Positions 15,749 to 23,454 of a DNA stretch of 64,000 nt are shown one piece after another. Within the stretch, counting starts at the first letter, position 1. Every line of letters starts with the position of its first letter. Made by a program: the position numbers and the translations under genes. The stretch spans positions 310,001 to 374,000 of the forward strand of contig CAWJDP010000002.1 of the NCBI GenBank assembly GCA_963841715.1. The letters run 5' to 3'. A model generated the notes under the pieces. It was not told the DNA's origin. It saw only the letters and a program-made list of their open reading frames with translations, and did no database searches. The stretch is from DASPWW01 sp963841715. Its GTDB lineage: Bacteria > Actinomycetota > Thermoleophilia > Solirubrobacterales > 70-9.

Positions 15749-16972
15749 CTATCTGCGCGTGATCCGCTCGAGGCCGGAGAGCCGGTCGAGGCTTCGCCGC
15801 TTGCCGCGGCCGCGATCGACCCATGCCCGGTCGCTGCCACCGGCGCCGCCGTGGACCTCGTCCCGACGGCCGTCGTCGGCGGCGATCAGGTCTGCGTTGC
15901 CCCTTCCGAACAGCTTGTCCCTCCCGGCGCCGCCGCCGATCCGGTCCTTCCCATTCCCGCCCTTGAGGCGGTCCTTGCCCTTCAGCCCGAGGAGCAGGTC
16001 ACCGCCGGACCGGCCGCTGGCGCGATCCGAGCCGTCGCCGGTATCGATCACGTCGCGTCCGCCGCGCCCCGAGATTCCGTCGTTGCCGCCGAGGCCGCAG
16101 ATCACGTCGTTTCCGGTCGTGCCCCTGATCCGGTCCCCACCGGGCGTGCCGAGGATCGTGCACTGATCGCGCGGGACGAGCGAGCCGCCGGGGCCGTCTC
16201 CGGCGAGCGCGTGCAGGTCGAGATTGAGGATCAGGGCGCGGATCTCCGGGTTGCTCTTCGGCGGGCCATGGAAGGTCACGCCCGGCGAGTTGCCGCTCGG
16301 GTCCGGGATATCGACGTGCACGTTGTCGAAGTGCACGTCGGAGGAGCCGCTCACGCCGCCGCTCTGGGTGCGAGTCGTCCTCACGTCCGCCTGGATCTGC
16401 ACGTGATAGGTGTGCCCGCGGACCAGGCCCCCGCTCACGACGCCGCCGGTCCGCGTCTCGAAGTCGTCGTCGTTGACGTCAAGCGTCTCCTCGAGCGGCT
16501 CGACCTGTCCGCCCGCGGTCTCGTCGACCAGCGCCACGTGGACATCGGCCTCGGGGTCGAGCGCGCTCAGGGCGCCCACATCGAAGCTGCGGTCGTACGA
16601 GAGCTGCGCGCCGGTGACCGGCCCCCCCGGGTCGCCGGGGATCGTGAACGAGGGGGACCGCCACGTGGAGCCGCTGTCGAACAGGAGCAGCCCGGTCTGC
16701 ACGCTGAGCCGCGAGCGAAGCGAGCCACCCGGGTTGCCGACGGCGGGATCGAACGCGTTCGTGGCTGAGCACAGCTCTCCGGGGTCGCCCCCGTTCGGCT
16801 GGCAGGTCGCGTCCGTGGCCTGCCAGCCATCCGTGCCCGAATCGAAGCCCGAGCCGCCGTTCGGCTCGACCGACGCCAGGGCGGCCGGCGCGACGGCCAG
16901 CGCCGCAGTGCCGAGAACGGCCCCGACGAGCAGTCTCGTGCGCTTCCTGGTACGCCATGGCACCGAGTGCAT
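15749..16972 (-). CDS. Secreted RTX-like protein with Gly/Asp nonapeptide repeats
   Basis: From the ATG at 16972 (407 residues) there is a signal peptide (LVGAVLGTAALAVAPAALA), a beta-sandwich-like region (residues about 35-245, FDNVHVDIPDPSG) and then, after TILGTPGGDRIRGTTGNDVI, about eight GGxGxDx(L/I/V) calcium-binding repeats (about 275-360, e.g. GGNGKDRIGGGAGRDKLFG). The repeat roll needs calcium and is typical of proteins exported to the surface. RTX proteins in Gram-negatives use type I export; this one has an N-terminal signal instead. Enzymatic function is not evident. Confidence 0.75.
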   Translation of the reverse strand: MHSVPWRTRKRTRLLVGAVLGTAALAVAPAALASVEPNGGSGFDSGTDGWQATDATCQPNGGDPGELCSATNAFDPAVGNPGGSLRSRLSVQTGLLLFDSGSTWRSPSFTIPGDPGGPVTGAQLSYDRSFDVGALSALDPEADVHVALVDETAGGQVEPLEETLDVNDDDFETRTGGVVSGGLVRGHTYHVQIQADVRTTRTQSGGVSGSSDVHFDNVHVDIPDPSGNSPGVTFHGPPKSNPEIRALILNLDLHALAGDGPGGSLVPRDQCTILGTPGGDRIRGTTGNDVICGLGGNDGISGRGGRDVIDTGDGSDRASGRSGGDLLLGLKGKDRLKGGNGKDRIGGGAGRDKLFGRGNADLIAADDGRRDEVHGGAGGSDRAWVDRGRGKRRSLDRLSGLERITRR

Positions 16973-16997
16973 CCACTCGCGATTCGCCGGCACGCTC

Positions 16998-17048
16998 AAT
17001 TGTCCTTCCACGGAAAATGCTCGGAATTGTCCTTCTGCGGAAAAATGC
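16998..17048. repeat. Tandem pair of imperfect inverted repeats, possible operator
   Basis: AATTGTCCTTCCACGGAAAA (from 16998) recurs as AATTGTCCTTCTGCGGAAAA (from 17025), 27 bases later. Each copy is itself a TTGTCC-N6-GGAAAA dyad. They lie between the divergent RTX-like gene (start 16972) and rph (start 17114), where a repressor or activator would act. No known regulator's site is recognised. Confidence 0.5.
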
Positions 17049-17113
17049 GGAGCCCGAGCCGGCGGAGTGCGGAGTGCGATATTCGGCGCAGAGGGGTCTG
17101 AGACACTCCGACC

Positions 17114-17848
17114 ATGGCACCCAATCGTAGCTACGATCGCGCGCCGGCGGACATGCGTCCGGTGAAGATCGAGCCGGGCTTCGTACGCACCGCGACGGGC
17201 TCGGCGCTGTACAGCCAGGGCGAGACGCGGGTTATCTGCACCGCCTCCGTCGTCGACAGCGTCCCGCGCTGGATGGAGGGGCGAGGCCGCGGCTGGGTGA
17301 CGGCCGAGTACGCGATGCTTCCGGCGTCGACCGGTGAGCGCAAGGAGCGCGATGGCCGCAGGGGGCGTCAGGATGGGCGCGGGGTCGAGATCCAGCGCCT
17401 GATTGGACGCTCGCTGCGGGGCGTCGTCGACATGAAGGCGCTCGGCGAGCGCAGCGTGTACATCGACTGCGACGTGCTCCAGGCCGACGGCGGCACGCGC
17501 TGCGCGTCGATAACGGGCGGGTTCGTCGCGCTCCAGCTCGCGCTCGCGGGGCTCGTCGAGGCGAAGAAGCTCGAGAAGCTGCCGCTGACCGGGTCGATCG
17601 CGGCGATCAGCGTCGGCATGGTCGATGGGGCGGCGCTTTGCGACCTCGACTACGAGGAGGACTCCTCGGCCGAGGTCGACGCGAACGTGGTCATGACGGG
17701 GGAGGGAGAGCTCGTCGAGGTCCAGGCGACCGCCGAGCGGACGCCGCTTTCGCGGGCGTCGCTGGACGAGCTGCTCGAGCTTGCGGAGGCGGGCGTTGCG
17801 CTCCTCCGCGCGGCGCAGGAGCGCGCGACCGGAGGCCTGCCGTCGTGA
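17114..17848 (+). CDS. rph: Ribonuclease PH
   Basis: The 244-residue protein is full length for the family and carries RPVKIEPGFVRTATGSALYSQGETRVICTASV, the RGRGWVTAEYAMLP loop, GRSLRGVVDM and the C-terminal GMVDGAALCDLDYEEDSSAEVD with the phosphate/metal-site Asp residues. It trims tRNA 3' ends phosphorolytically as a hexamer in the cytoplasm. It is followed after 10 bases by rdgB, a frequent bacterial pairing. Starts further back are absent because the divergent promoter region lies there. Confidence 0.96.
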   Translation: MAPNRSYDRAPADMRPVKIEPGFVRTATGSALYSQGETRVICTASVVDSVPRWMEGRGRGWVTAEYAMLPASTGERKERDGRRGRQDGRGVEIQRLIGRSLRGVVDMKALGERSVYIDCDVLQADGGTRCASITGGFVALQLALAGLVEAKKLEKLPLTGSIAAISVGMVDGAALCDLDYEEDSSAEVDANVVMTGEGELVEVQATAERTPLSRASLDELLELAEAGVALLRAAQERATGGLPS

Positions 17849-17858
17849 GGGGCTGACG

Positions 17859-18449
17859 GTGCCGCCGAGGATCGTCGTGGCGACTCGCAACGATCACAAG
17901 CTCCGCGAGCTGCGCCAGATCCTGACCGGGATCGAGCTCGAGCCGCTGCCGGCTGAGGTCGAGCTTCCGCCCGAGGACGGCGAGACGTTCAAGGACAACG
18001 CGATCGCGAAAGCGCGCGCCGCGTACGAGGCAACCGGGCTCGCGGCGATCGCGGATGACTCAGGGATTGAGGTGGTCGCGCTCAGGCTTGCGCCCGGAGC
18101 CCGTTCGGCGCGCTATGCGGGCGAGAACGCGAGCGACGACGAGAACCGCGCCAAATTGCTCCACGAGATGGAGGACGTGGTCGATCGCAGCGCCGCCTAC
18201 GTATGCGTGATCGCCTATGTGGACGCGACCCAGAAGGTTCTGTTCGAGGGCCGCTGCGAAGGCAGCGTTGCGACCGAGCCTCGCGGCTCTCGCGGCTTTG
18301 GCTACGACCCGGCTTTCGTCCCCGCGGATACCGCGTATGACGACGACCGCACGATGGCCGAGCTCAGCGACGACGAGAAGCACGCGATCAGCCATCGCGG
18401 CCGCGCCGCCGGCGCCCTCGGCGCGTGGCTGCGGGGCGAGGAGTTGTGA
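17859..18449 (+). CDS. rdgB: RdgB/HAM1 XTP/dITP pyrophosphatase
   Basis: The GTG at 17859 gives 196 residues with PRIVVATRNDHKLRELRQIL (nucleotide-binding TxNxxK), DGETFKDNAIAKARAA, AIADDSGIEV and GFGYDPAFVPA. All catalytic elements are present. It hydrolyses xanthosine and inosine triphosphates to monophosphates, keeping them out of DNA. It follows rph by 10 bases and its stop overlaps the start of the CDF transporter (TGATG), so the three form one transcription unit. Confidence 0.95.
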   Translation: MPPRIVVATRNDHKLRELRQILTGIELEPLPAEVELPPEDGETFKDNAIAKARAAYEATGLAAIADDSGIEVVALRLAPGARSARYAGENASDDENRAKLLHEMEDVVDRSAAYVCVIAYVDATQKVLFEGRCEGSVATEPRGSRGFGYDPAFVPADTAYDDDRTMAELSDDEKHAISHRGRAAGALGAWLRGEEL

Positions 18450-19615
18450 TGGCGGGCGAGGGGCGGCGCGGCACGCGGACGATCCGGCGCCTATCCGGCG
18501 CGCTGGGCCGCGCGACGGAGCGGGTCGCCGGCGCGATCGCCCGCGTCATCGACCACATCGTCGAGCGCCTGTTCCCCGGCAAGTCGGGGGCGGCGACCCT
18601 GTCGGTGATCTCGAACTCGGTCCTGATCGCGCTGAAGATCGCCGCCGGCGCGATCACCGGCTCGATCGCGATTCTCACCGAGGCCGCGCACTCCGCGATC
18701 GACCTGATGGCGTCGGTGATCGCCCTCGTCTCGGTGCGCAAGGCCGACGAGCCGGCCGACGAGGACCACCCCTACGGCCACGAGAAGGTCGAGAACCTCG
18801 CTTCGGCGATCGAGGGGATGCTGATCGTCGTCGGCGCGGGGATCATCATCTTCGAGGCGACCCGGAGGCTCGTCGTCGGGTCGAGCATCGAGCTCCCCGG
18901 GGTCGGGATCGCGGTGATCGCGTTCTCGGCGCTCGCGAACACCGGCGTCTCGCGCTACATCTACCGCCGTGCGCGCGAAACCGACTCGCCCGCCCTCGCC
19001 GGGGACGCGGCGCACCTGCGCACCGACTCGCTGACCTCGCTCGGTGTCCTCGTCGGGCTCGTGCTCGTCGCCGTCACCGGCCTCTCCGTATTCGACCCGA
19101 TCGCGGCGCTGCTCGTCGCTGCGGCGATCGTCATCTCCGGGATACAGATCCTCACCCGCTCCTCGCGGGTCCTCGTCGACGAGGCGCCCCCGGCGGAGGA
19201 GCTCGACCGGATCGAGGAGACGATCGAGGAGGTCGCCCCGCCGGAGATGATCGGCTGGCACAAGCTGAGGGCGCGGCAGGCTGGAAGCCGCCGCCACGTC
19301 GACCTCCACGTCCAGTTCGAGGCCGGGACGACGCTGGAGCGTGCGCACGAGCTCGCGCACGAGCTCCGCGGCGCGATCGAGATCGCCGTTCCGGGCGCCG
19401 ACGTCCTGATCCACGTCGAGCCCGCGCAGTCGGCGACCGGGCGCGGCGGCAAGGCCCCGGGCCGGTCCGGGTCGGACAAGAAGGGGGCGGAGAAGGCGAC
19501 CGATACGGAGGGCGCCGAGGACGCGGACGAGGCCGCCGACCCCGCCGCGGAGCCGAGTGACAACGCCGCCGAGCGCGGCTCGGGGTCGAAGCCGACGGAG
19601 AAGGAGAAGGGCTAG
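18449..19615 (+). CDS. Cation diffusion facilitator (CDF) metal transporter
   Basis: The ATG at 18449 overlaps the rdgB stop. The 388-residue protein has six helices with the metal-site pairs AHSAIDLMAS (His..Asp, TM2) and HLRTDSLTSLG (His..Asp, TM5), and the cytoplasmic ferredoxin-like domain (RRHVDLHVQFEAGTTLERAHELAHEL). Both pairs use His, which favours Zn over Mn; this is family-level inference. A 65-residue Lys/Glu/Asp-rich tail follows the regular domain and has no known role. The stop codon TAG is shared, in the other direction, with the small gene 19612-19752 (CTAG). Confidence 0.85.
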   Translation: MAGEGRRGTRTIRRLSGALGRATERVAGAIARVIDHIVERLFPGKSGAATLSVISNSVLIALKIAAGAITGSIAILTEAAHSAIDLMASVIALVSVRKADEPADEDHPYGHEKVENLASAIEGMLIVVGAGIIIFEATRRLVVGSSIELPGVGIAVIAFSALANTGVSRYIYRRARETDSPALAGDAAHLRTDSLTSLGVLVGLVLVAVTGLSVFDPIAALLVAAAIVISGIQILTRSSRVLVDEAPPAEELDRIEETIEEVAPPEMIGWHKLRARQAGSRRHVDLHVQFEAGTTLERAHELAHELRGAIEIAVPGADVLIHVEPAQSATGRGGKAPGRSGSDKKGAEKATDTEGAEDADEAADPAAEPSDNAAERGSGSKPTEKEKG

Positions 19616-19752
19616 AGCAGGTTCACCGCGGCGGCGAGGCCAACCGCGCCGACCACGATCGAGTAGCCGCTGTAGCCGTTGAGCAGCAACAGCAGAGCGG
19701 TGATCACGCAAAGCGCCACCACGACCAGCCACGATGCCTGCGGAAGGGGCAC
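19612..19752 (-). CDS. 46-residue two-helix membrane protein
   Basis: From GTG at 19752 the minus strand reads VPLPQASWLVVVALCVITALLLLLNGYSGYSIVVGAVGLAAAVNLL in two parts: helix 1 (about residues 8-24), a GYSGYS turn and helix 2 (about 29-46), ending in TAG that forms CTAG with the opposite CDF stop. GAGAAAG lies 11 bases upstream. The high hydrophobicity, Gly/Tyr turn and absence of Arg-rich shadow composition argue for a true small membrane protein; it was found by reading, being too short for usual calls. Confidence 0.5.
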   Translation of the reverse strand: MPLPQASWLVVVALCVITALLLLLNGYSGYSIVVGAVGLAAAVNLL

Positions 19753-19771
19753 GATCCATATTCTTTCTCAG

Positions 19772-20161
19772 ATGGCCGGACAGGCAGAGCGCACCGTCTC
19801 CCCCGGCGTGGCAGCCGTCGATCTCGCCCCGCGGGCGGTCGAGCGGCTGGCCGAGCTGTCGCAGGACCTCCGTGGCTGCGCGGTGCTGGGTCCGGGCGGC
19901 GAACTGCTCGCCGCGAGTGGAGACGCGGAGGCGTGGGGCGACGCCGCGGGTGCGCTTCTCGCCGCTGCCGACTCGGCCTCTGGCGAGCCGGCCGAGCACG
20001 TTCATGTGGGCACCGAGGACGGCGAGGCGTTCGCCGTCCGCCACCGGGGGCTCGCGATCGTCGCGGTCGCGAAGCGATTCACCCTCGCCTCGTTGATGGT
20101 CTTCGACATGCGCACCGTGCTGCGCGAGCTCTCCGCTGTGCAGCCGGCCGGCTCCCCCTGA
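19772..20161 (+). CDS. Roadblock/LC7-like protein
   Basis: The 129-residue protein reads AVERLAELSQDLRGCAVLGPGGELLAAS, then a helix, then a second strand set (GLAIVAVAKRFTLASLMVFDMRTVLREL). This alpha/beta order with VLGPGGELLA is the look of Roadblock/LC7 proteins, which in bacteria bind Ras-like GTPases or serve as scaffold dimers. No MglA-like GTPase is nearby. Its stop overlaps the next start (TGATG at 20159-20163), placing it at the head of the TldD/TldE operon. The assignment is by pattern and could be wrong. Confidence 0.55.
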   Translation: MAGQAERTVSPGVAAVDLAPRAVERLAELSQDLRGCAVLGPGGELLAASGDAEAWGDAAGALLAAADSASGEPAEHVHVGTEDGEAFAVRHRGLAIVAVAKRFTLASLMVFDMRTVLRELSAVQPAGSP

Positions 20162-20403
20162 TGGAGAAGCCGCACCGCACGATCCTCGGCCGCGTCAGCG
20201 GCTACGCGGACGAGGCGACGGCATACCTTCGCCGCCGGCGGATGACGCGGAAGCCGTTCGCGCGCGTGTATTGGTCCGGCGGGCGCAGCGCCGCGTTCAC
20301 TCCGGATACCGACACCGGCCGGGCGCTGTTCACCGCCGCCGCGCAGCTCGTATCGACCGCCGAGGCGGAGCGGCGAGCGGAACGGAGGCCGGAGCGCAAG
20401 TGA
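20161..20403 (+). CDS. 80-residue basic protein, unknown
   Basis: It begins MEKPHRTILGRVSGYADEAT and is rich in Arg (YLRRRRMTRKPFARVYWSGG), with a C-terminal AERRAERRPERK tail. There is no signal peptide, Cys or membrane segment. The start overlaps the roadblock-like stop, and its own stop is inside the GTGA start of tldD. Position and 4-base overlaps on both sides argue for real translation. Because TldD/TldE act on peptides, it is a possible substrate or accessory factor; nothing in the sequence proves this. Confidence 0.6.
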   Translation: MEKPHRTILGRVSGYADEATAYLRRRRMTRKPFARVYWSGGRSAAFTPDTDTGRALFTAAAQLVSTAEAERRAERRPERK

Positions 20404-21791
20404 GCGACCTGATCGAGATCGACCTCGCCGAACGCGTGCTGGCGCGGGCGCTCGCCCGCGGCGGCGACCTCGCGGAGCTGTTCTGCGAGGAGCGCTCGGG
20501 TTTCTCGCTCTCGATCGACGAGTCGCGCATCGAGCAGCCGCAGCGAGGGCGCCAGAGCGGCGCCGGCGTACGCGTGATCTCGGGCGAGACGACCTACTTC
20601 GCCCACACCGACGGGCTCGCCGAGCGCGACCTGCTCGCCGCCGCCGACGCCGCGTCCGCCGCGCTCAGCGACGGCGAGTCCGAGCCGCGGCCGCTCGTTG
20701 CCGCGGAGCCGCCCGAGCTCCAGGACATCGAGATCGACCCCGACGGCGTCCCCGCGGGCGAGAAGGCTGAGCTGCTGCGCGCACTCGACGAGCGCGCCCG
20801 CGGCGCCGGCTCCGAGATCGTCCAGGCGATGGCCTCCTACAGCGAGGCCCGCCGCCGGGTCGCGGTCGCCAACTCGCGCGGGCGGATGGCGTTCGACGAC
20901 CGCACCCGCGTGCGGCTCGGCGCCCAAGTCGTCGCTAAGCGCGGCGACGTGATCGAGACCGGGTTCGAGACGCTGGGTGGACACCGCGGATTCGAGCTCG
21001 TCGCGGTCGACGGCGAGGCGATCGCGGGCGAGGCGGCGGGGAAGGCGCTGACCCTGCTTGGCGCCGATCCCGCCCCCGCGGGCGCGATGCCGGTCGTCGT
21101 CGGCGGCGGCTTCGGCGGCGTCCTCTTCCACGAGATGACCGGGCACGGGCTCGAGGCCGACGCGGTCCAGAAGGGCGCCAGCGTCTACACCGGCAAGCTC
21201 GGCGAGAGGGTCGCCGACCCGATCGTGACCGCGTACGACGACGGCCGCCTCCCCCATCAGTGGGGCACGGACGCGATCGACGACGAGGGGACCTCGACGC
21301 AGCGCACGACTGTGATCGAGGACGGCAAGCTGACCTCGTACCTGTACGACCTCTTCCGCGCCGGGCGCGACGACGTCGAGTCGACCGGCAACGGTCGTCG
21401 CGAGAGCTTCCGCCACCTCCCGATTCCGCGGATGACGAACACCTACATCGCACCGGGCGACGCCGAACCGGACGAGATCATCTCCGAGGTCGATCGCGGC
21501 TTCTACGCCAGGTCGTTCGCCGGCGGTCAGGTCGACCCGGCGACCGGCGACTTCGTCTTCGGCGTCTCCGAGGGCTACCTGATCGAGGGCGGTAAGGCGA
21601 CGAAGGCGTGCCGCGGCGCGACCCTGATCGGCAACTCCCTCGAGGCGCTGGGCCGGATCGACGCTGTCGCGAACGACTTCGAGATGAAGACCGGCTTCTG
21701 CGGCAAGGACGGCCAGCGGGTGCCGGTCGGCACCGGCCAGGGCCACGTGCGGATCCGCGAGCTGACCGTCGGGGGGACGGCGGTCGGGTGA
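20400..21791 (+). CDS. tldD: TldD metalloprotease subunit
   Basis: The 463-residue protein from GTG 20400 has the TldD catalytic motif HEMTGH (HExxxH, 244-249) in GGFGGVLFHEMTGHGLEAD, plus AVANSRGRMAFDDRTRVRLGAQ and the C-terminal CRGATLIGN...MKTGFCGKDGQ signature. In other bacteria TldD with TldE forms a heterodimer that degrades unfolded peptides, trims RiPP precursors and processes CcdA-type antitoxins. TldE follows with a 4-base overlap and exactly the same length. Confidence 0.95.
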   Translation: MSDLIEIDLAERVLARALARGGDLAELFCEERSGFSLSIDESRIEQPQRGRQSGAGVRVISGETTYFAHTDGLAERDLLAAADAASAALSDGESEPRPLVAAEPPELQDIEIDPDGVPAGEKAELLRALDERARGAGSEIVQAMASYSEARRRVAVANSRGRMAFDDRTRVRLGAQVVAKRGDVIETGFETLGGHRGFELVAVDGEAIAGEAAGKALTLLGADPAPAGAMPVVVGGGFGGVLFHEMTGHGLEADAVQKGASVYTGKLGERVADPIVTAYDDGRLPHQWGTDAIDDEGTSTQRTTVIEDGKLTSYLYDLFRAGRDDVESTGNGRRESFRHLPIPRMTNTYIAPGDAEPDEIISEVDRGFYARSFAGGQVDPATGDFVFGVSEGYLIEGGKATKACRGATLIGNSLEALGRIDAVANDFEMKTGFCGKDGQRVPVGTGQGHVRIRELTVGGTAVG

Positions 21792-23179
21792 GCGTCGACC
21801 TCGCCGAGCTGGCGCAGCGCGCGCTCGACGCGGCGCTGACGGCGGGAGCGCCCGAGGCGGAGGCGTACGTGCAGGATTCGAACGGGATCGAGATCCGCGT
21901 CTACGAGGGCGAGGTCGAGAGCCTCACCGGGGGAGCGGAGCGCGGCGCCGGCGTGCGCGCGTGGATCGACGGCCGGGTCGGGTACGCGTACGGCACCGAC
22001 CTCGGCGACGACGGGATCGGCGCGATCGCGACGGCGGCGGTAGAGGCGGCCGAGCTCGCCGACCCCGACGAGTACGCGGCGCCGCCCGGTGCCACGGCGC
22101 GCGGGTCGTCCGGCGGAGCCGGCGCCGACGCGGCCGACCTCCCGGGCATCCACGACCCTGCGCTCGCGGGGTGGGACACGCAGCGCAAGGTCGGGCTCGC
22201 GCAGGCGATCGAGCGGGCCGCCCGCGCCGAGGACGAGCGGATCACAGCGATCGAGCAGACGGTGTACGCGGACGGAGAGGACCGCGTCGCGGTCGCGTCC
22301 TCGGTCGGGCTCGAGGGCGCCTACGAGGCAACCACGTGCTACGCGTACCTGCAGGCGCTCGCGACCGAGAACGGCGACCGCCAGACCGGGCTCGGATTCG
22401 GCGTTGCCCGCGCCCCGGACAAGCTCGACCCCGACGCGATCGGCGCCGAGGCCGGGGAGCGCGCGGCGTCGCTGCTTGGGGCGCAGAAGCCCGCGTCGCG
22501 GAGCTGCCCCGTCGTCCTCGACGCGACGGTCGCGGCGAGCTTCGCCGGGTTCATCGGCTCGACGCTGTGCGCCGACTCGGTCCAGCGTGGGCGCTCGCCG
22601 TTCGCGGACCGCCTCGGTGACGCCGTCGGATCGGAGGCGCTCACCCTCGCCGATGACGGGCTTGACCCCGAGGGCCCGAACTCGGCGCCGTTCGACGCCG
22701 AGGGCACCCCACGCAAGCGCACCGGGCTGATCGAGGGCGGGGCGCTGCAGACCTACCTTCACGATGCGTACACGGCGCGGCGCACAGGCAGCGAGCAGCG
22801 CTCGACGGGGAACGCCTCGCGCGCCGGCTATCGCTCGGCGCCGTCCGTCTCGACCTCGAATCTCGTCATCGCCCCGGGCGAGCGCTCGCTCGAGCAGCTG
22901 TTCGCCGATGCCGCCGAGGGCGTTTACGTGACCGACGTCGCCGGGTTGCACTCCGGCGTCAACCCGGTCAGCGGCCAGTTCTCGGTCGGCGCCACCGGCC
23001 GCATGATCAAGGGAGGCTCGCTCGCCGACCCGGTGACCGAGTTCACGATCGCCTCCGACCTGCGCTCGATTCTCGGCGTCGTCCGCGCTGCGGGAGCCGA
23101 CCCCCGCTGGGTCCCGTTCGGCGGCTCGGTCAAGTCGGTGCCGCTGCTGATCGGCGAGATGGCGGTGGGGGGCAGCTGA
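21788..23179 (+). CDS. tldE: TldE/PmbA metalloprotease partner subunit
   Basis: Starting at GTG 21788 (GTGA overlap with tldD), the product is 463 residues: GIEIRVYEGEVESLTGGAERGAGVR near the start, FAGFIGSTLCADSVQRGRSPFADRLG in the middle and ALQTYLHDAYTARRTGSEQRSTGNASR later, all PmbA/TldE traits. The HExxxH motif is absent, as expected for the non-catalytic half of the heterodimer. It sits directly before a lipoprotein gene with a 1-base stop/start overlap (TGATG). Confidence 0.93.
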   Translation: MSVDLAELAQRALDAALTAGAPEAEAYVQDSNGIEIRVYEGEVESLTGGAERGAGVRAWIDGRVGYAYGTDLGDDGIGAIATAAVEAAELADPDEYAAPPGATARGSSGGAGADAADLPGIHDPALAGWDTQRKVGLAQAIERAARAEDERITAIEQTVYADGEDRVAVASSVGLEGAYEATTCYAYLQALATENGDRQTGLGFGVARAPDKLDPDAIGAEAGERAASLLGAQKPASRSCPVVLDATVAASFAGFIGSTLCADSVQRGRSPFADRLGDAVGSEALTLADDGLDPEGPNSAPFDAEGTPRKRTGLIEGGALQTYLHDAYTARRTGSEQRSTGNASRAGYRSAPSVSTSNLVIAPGERSLEQLFADAAEGVYVTDVAGLHSGVNPVSGQFSVGATGRMIKGGSLADPVTEFTIASDLRSILGVVRAAGADPRWVPFGGSVKSVPLLIGEMAVGGS

Positions 23180-23436
23180 TGGGGCTGAGGGTGGCGCGGG
23201 TCGCGACTCTGGCGATCGCGGCGATCCTCGCGCTTGCGGTGATCCAGGGCTGCGGCGGGTCCGGCGGCGGCGAGGGGGGCGGAGGGCATTCCAAGCCCTC
23301 GGGAGGGAACAATCGCGAATCGGACCCGCTCGAGCACGTGACGAAGGGCGGCGCAGAGGTCAAGAAGGGATGCAAGACCGCCCACGGGTCGGGCTCGTCG
23401 TTCACCTGCACCGGGTCCGGCGGGTCGAGTCCGTAG
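23179..23436 (+). CDS. Small lipoprotein
   Basis: The 85-residue protein has a lipoprotein signal (ATLAIAAILALAVIQGCGGS, lipobox Cys at about residue 25), then a Gly/Ser-rich linker (GGEGGGGHSKPSGGNN) and a short tail with two Cys (KKGCKTAHGSGSSFTCTGSG) that could form one loop. It overlaps the tldE stop. No known family. Because it follows tldE so tightly it may be a peptide processed by, or working with, the TldD/TldE pair; inference only. Confidence 0.6.
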   Translation: MGLRVARVATLAIAAILALAVIQGCGGSGGGEGGGGHSKPSGGNNRESDPLEHVTKGGAEVKKGCKTAHGSGSSFTCTGSGGSSP

Positions 23437-23454
23437 ACGAAGGCAACGACCGGC

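Noticed and set aside
20400..23179. A full RiPP biosynthetic cluster around tldD/tldE
   Set aside because: No YcaO, radical SAM or other modifying enzyme and no clear precursor peptide; only the possibility of small substrates is kept.
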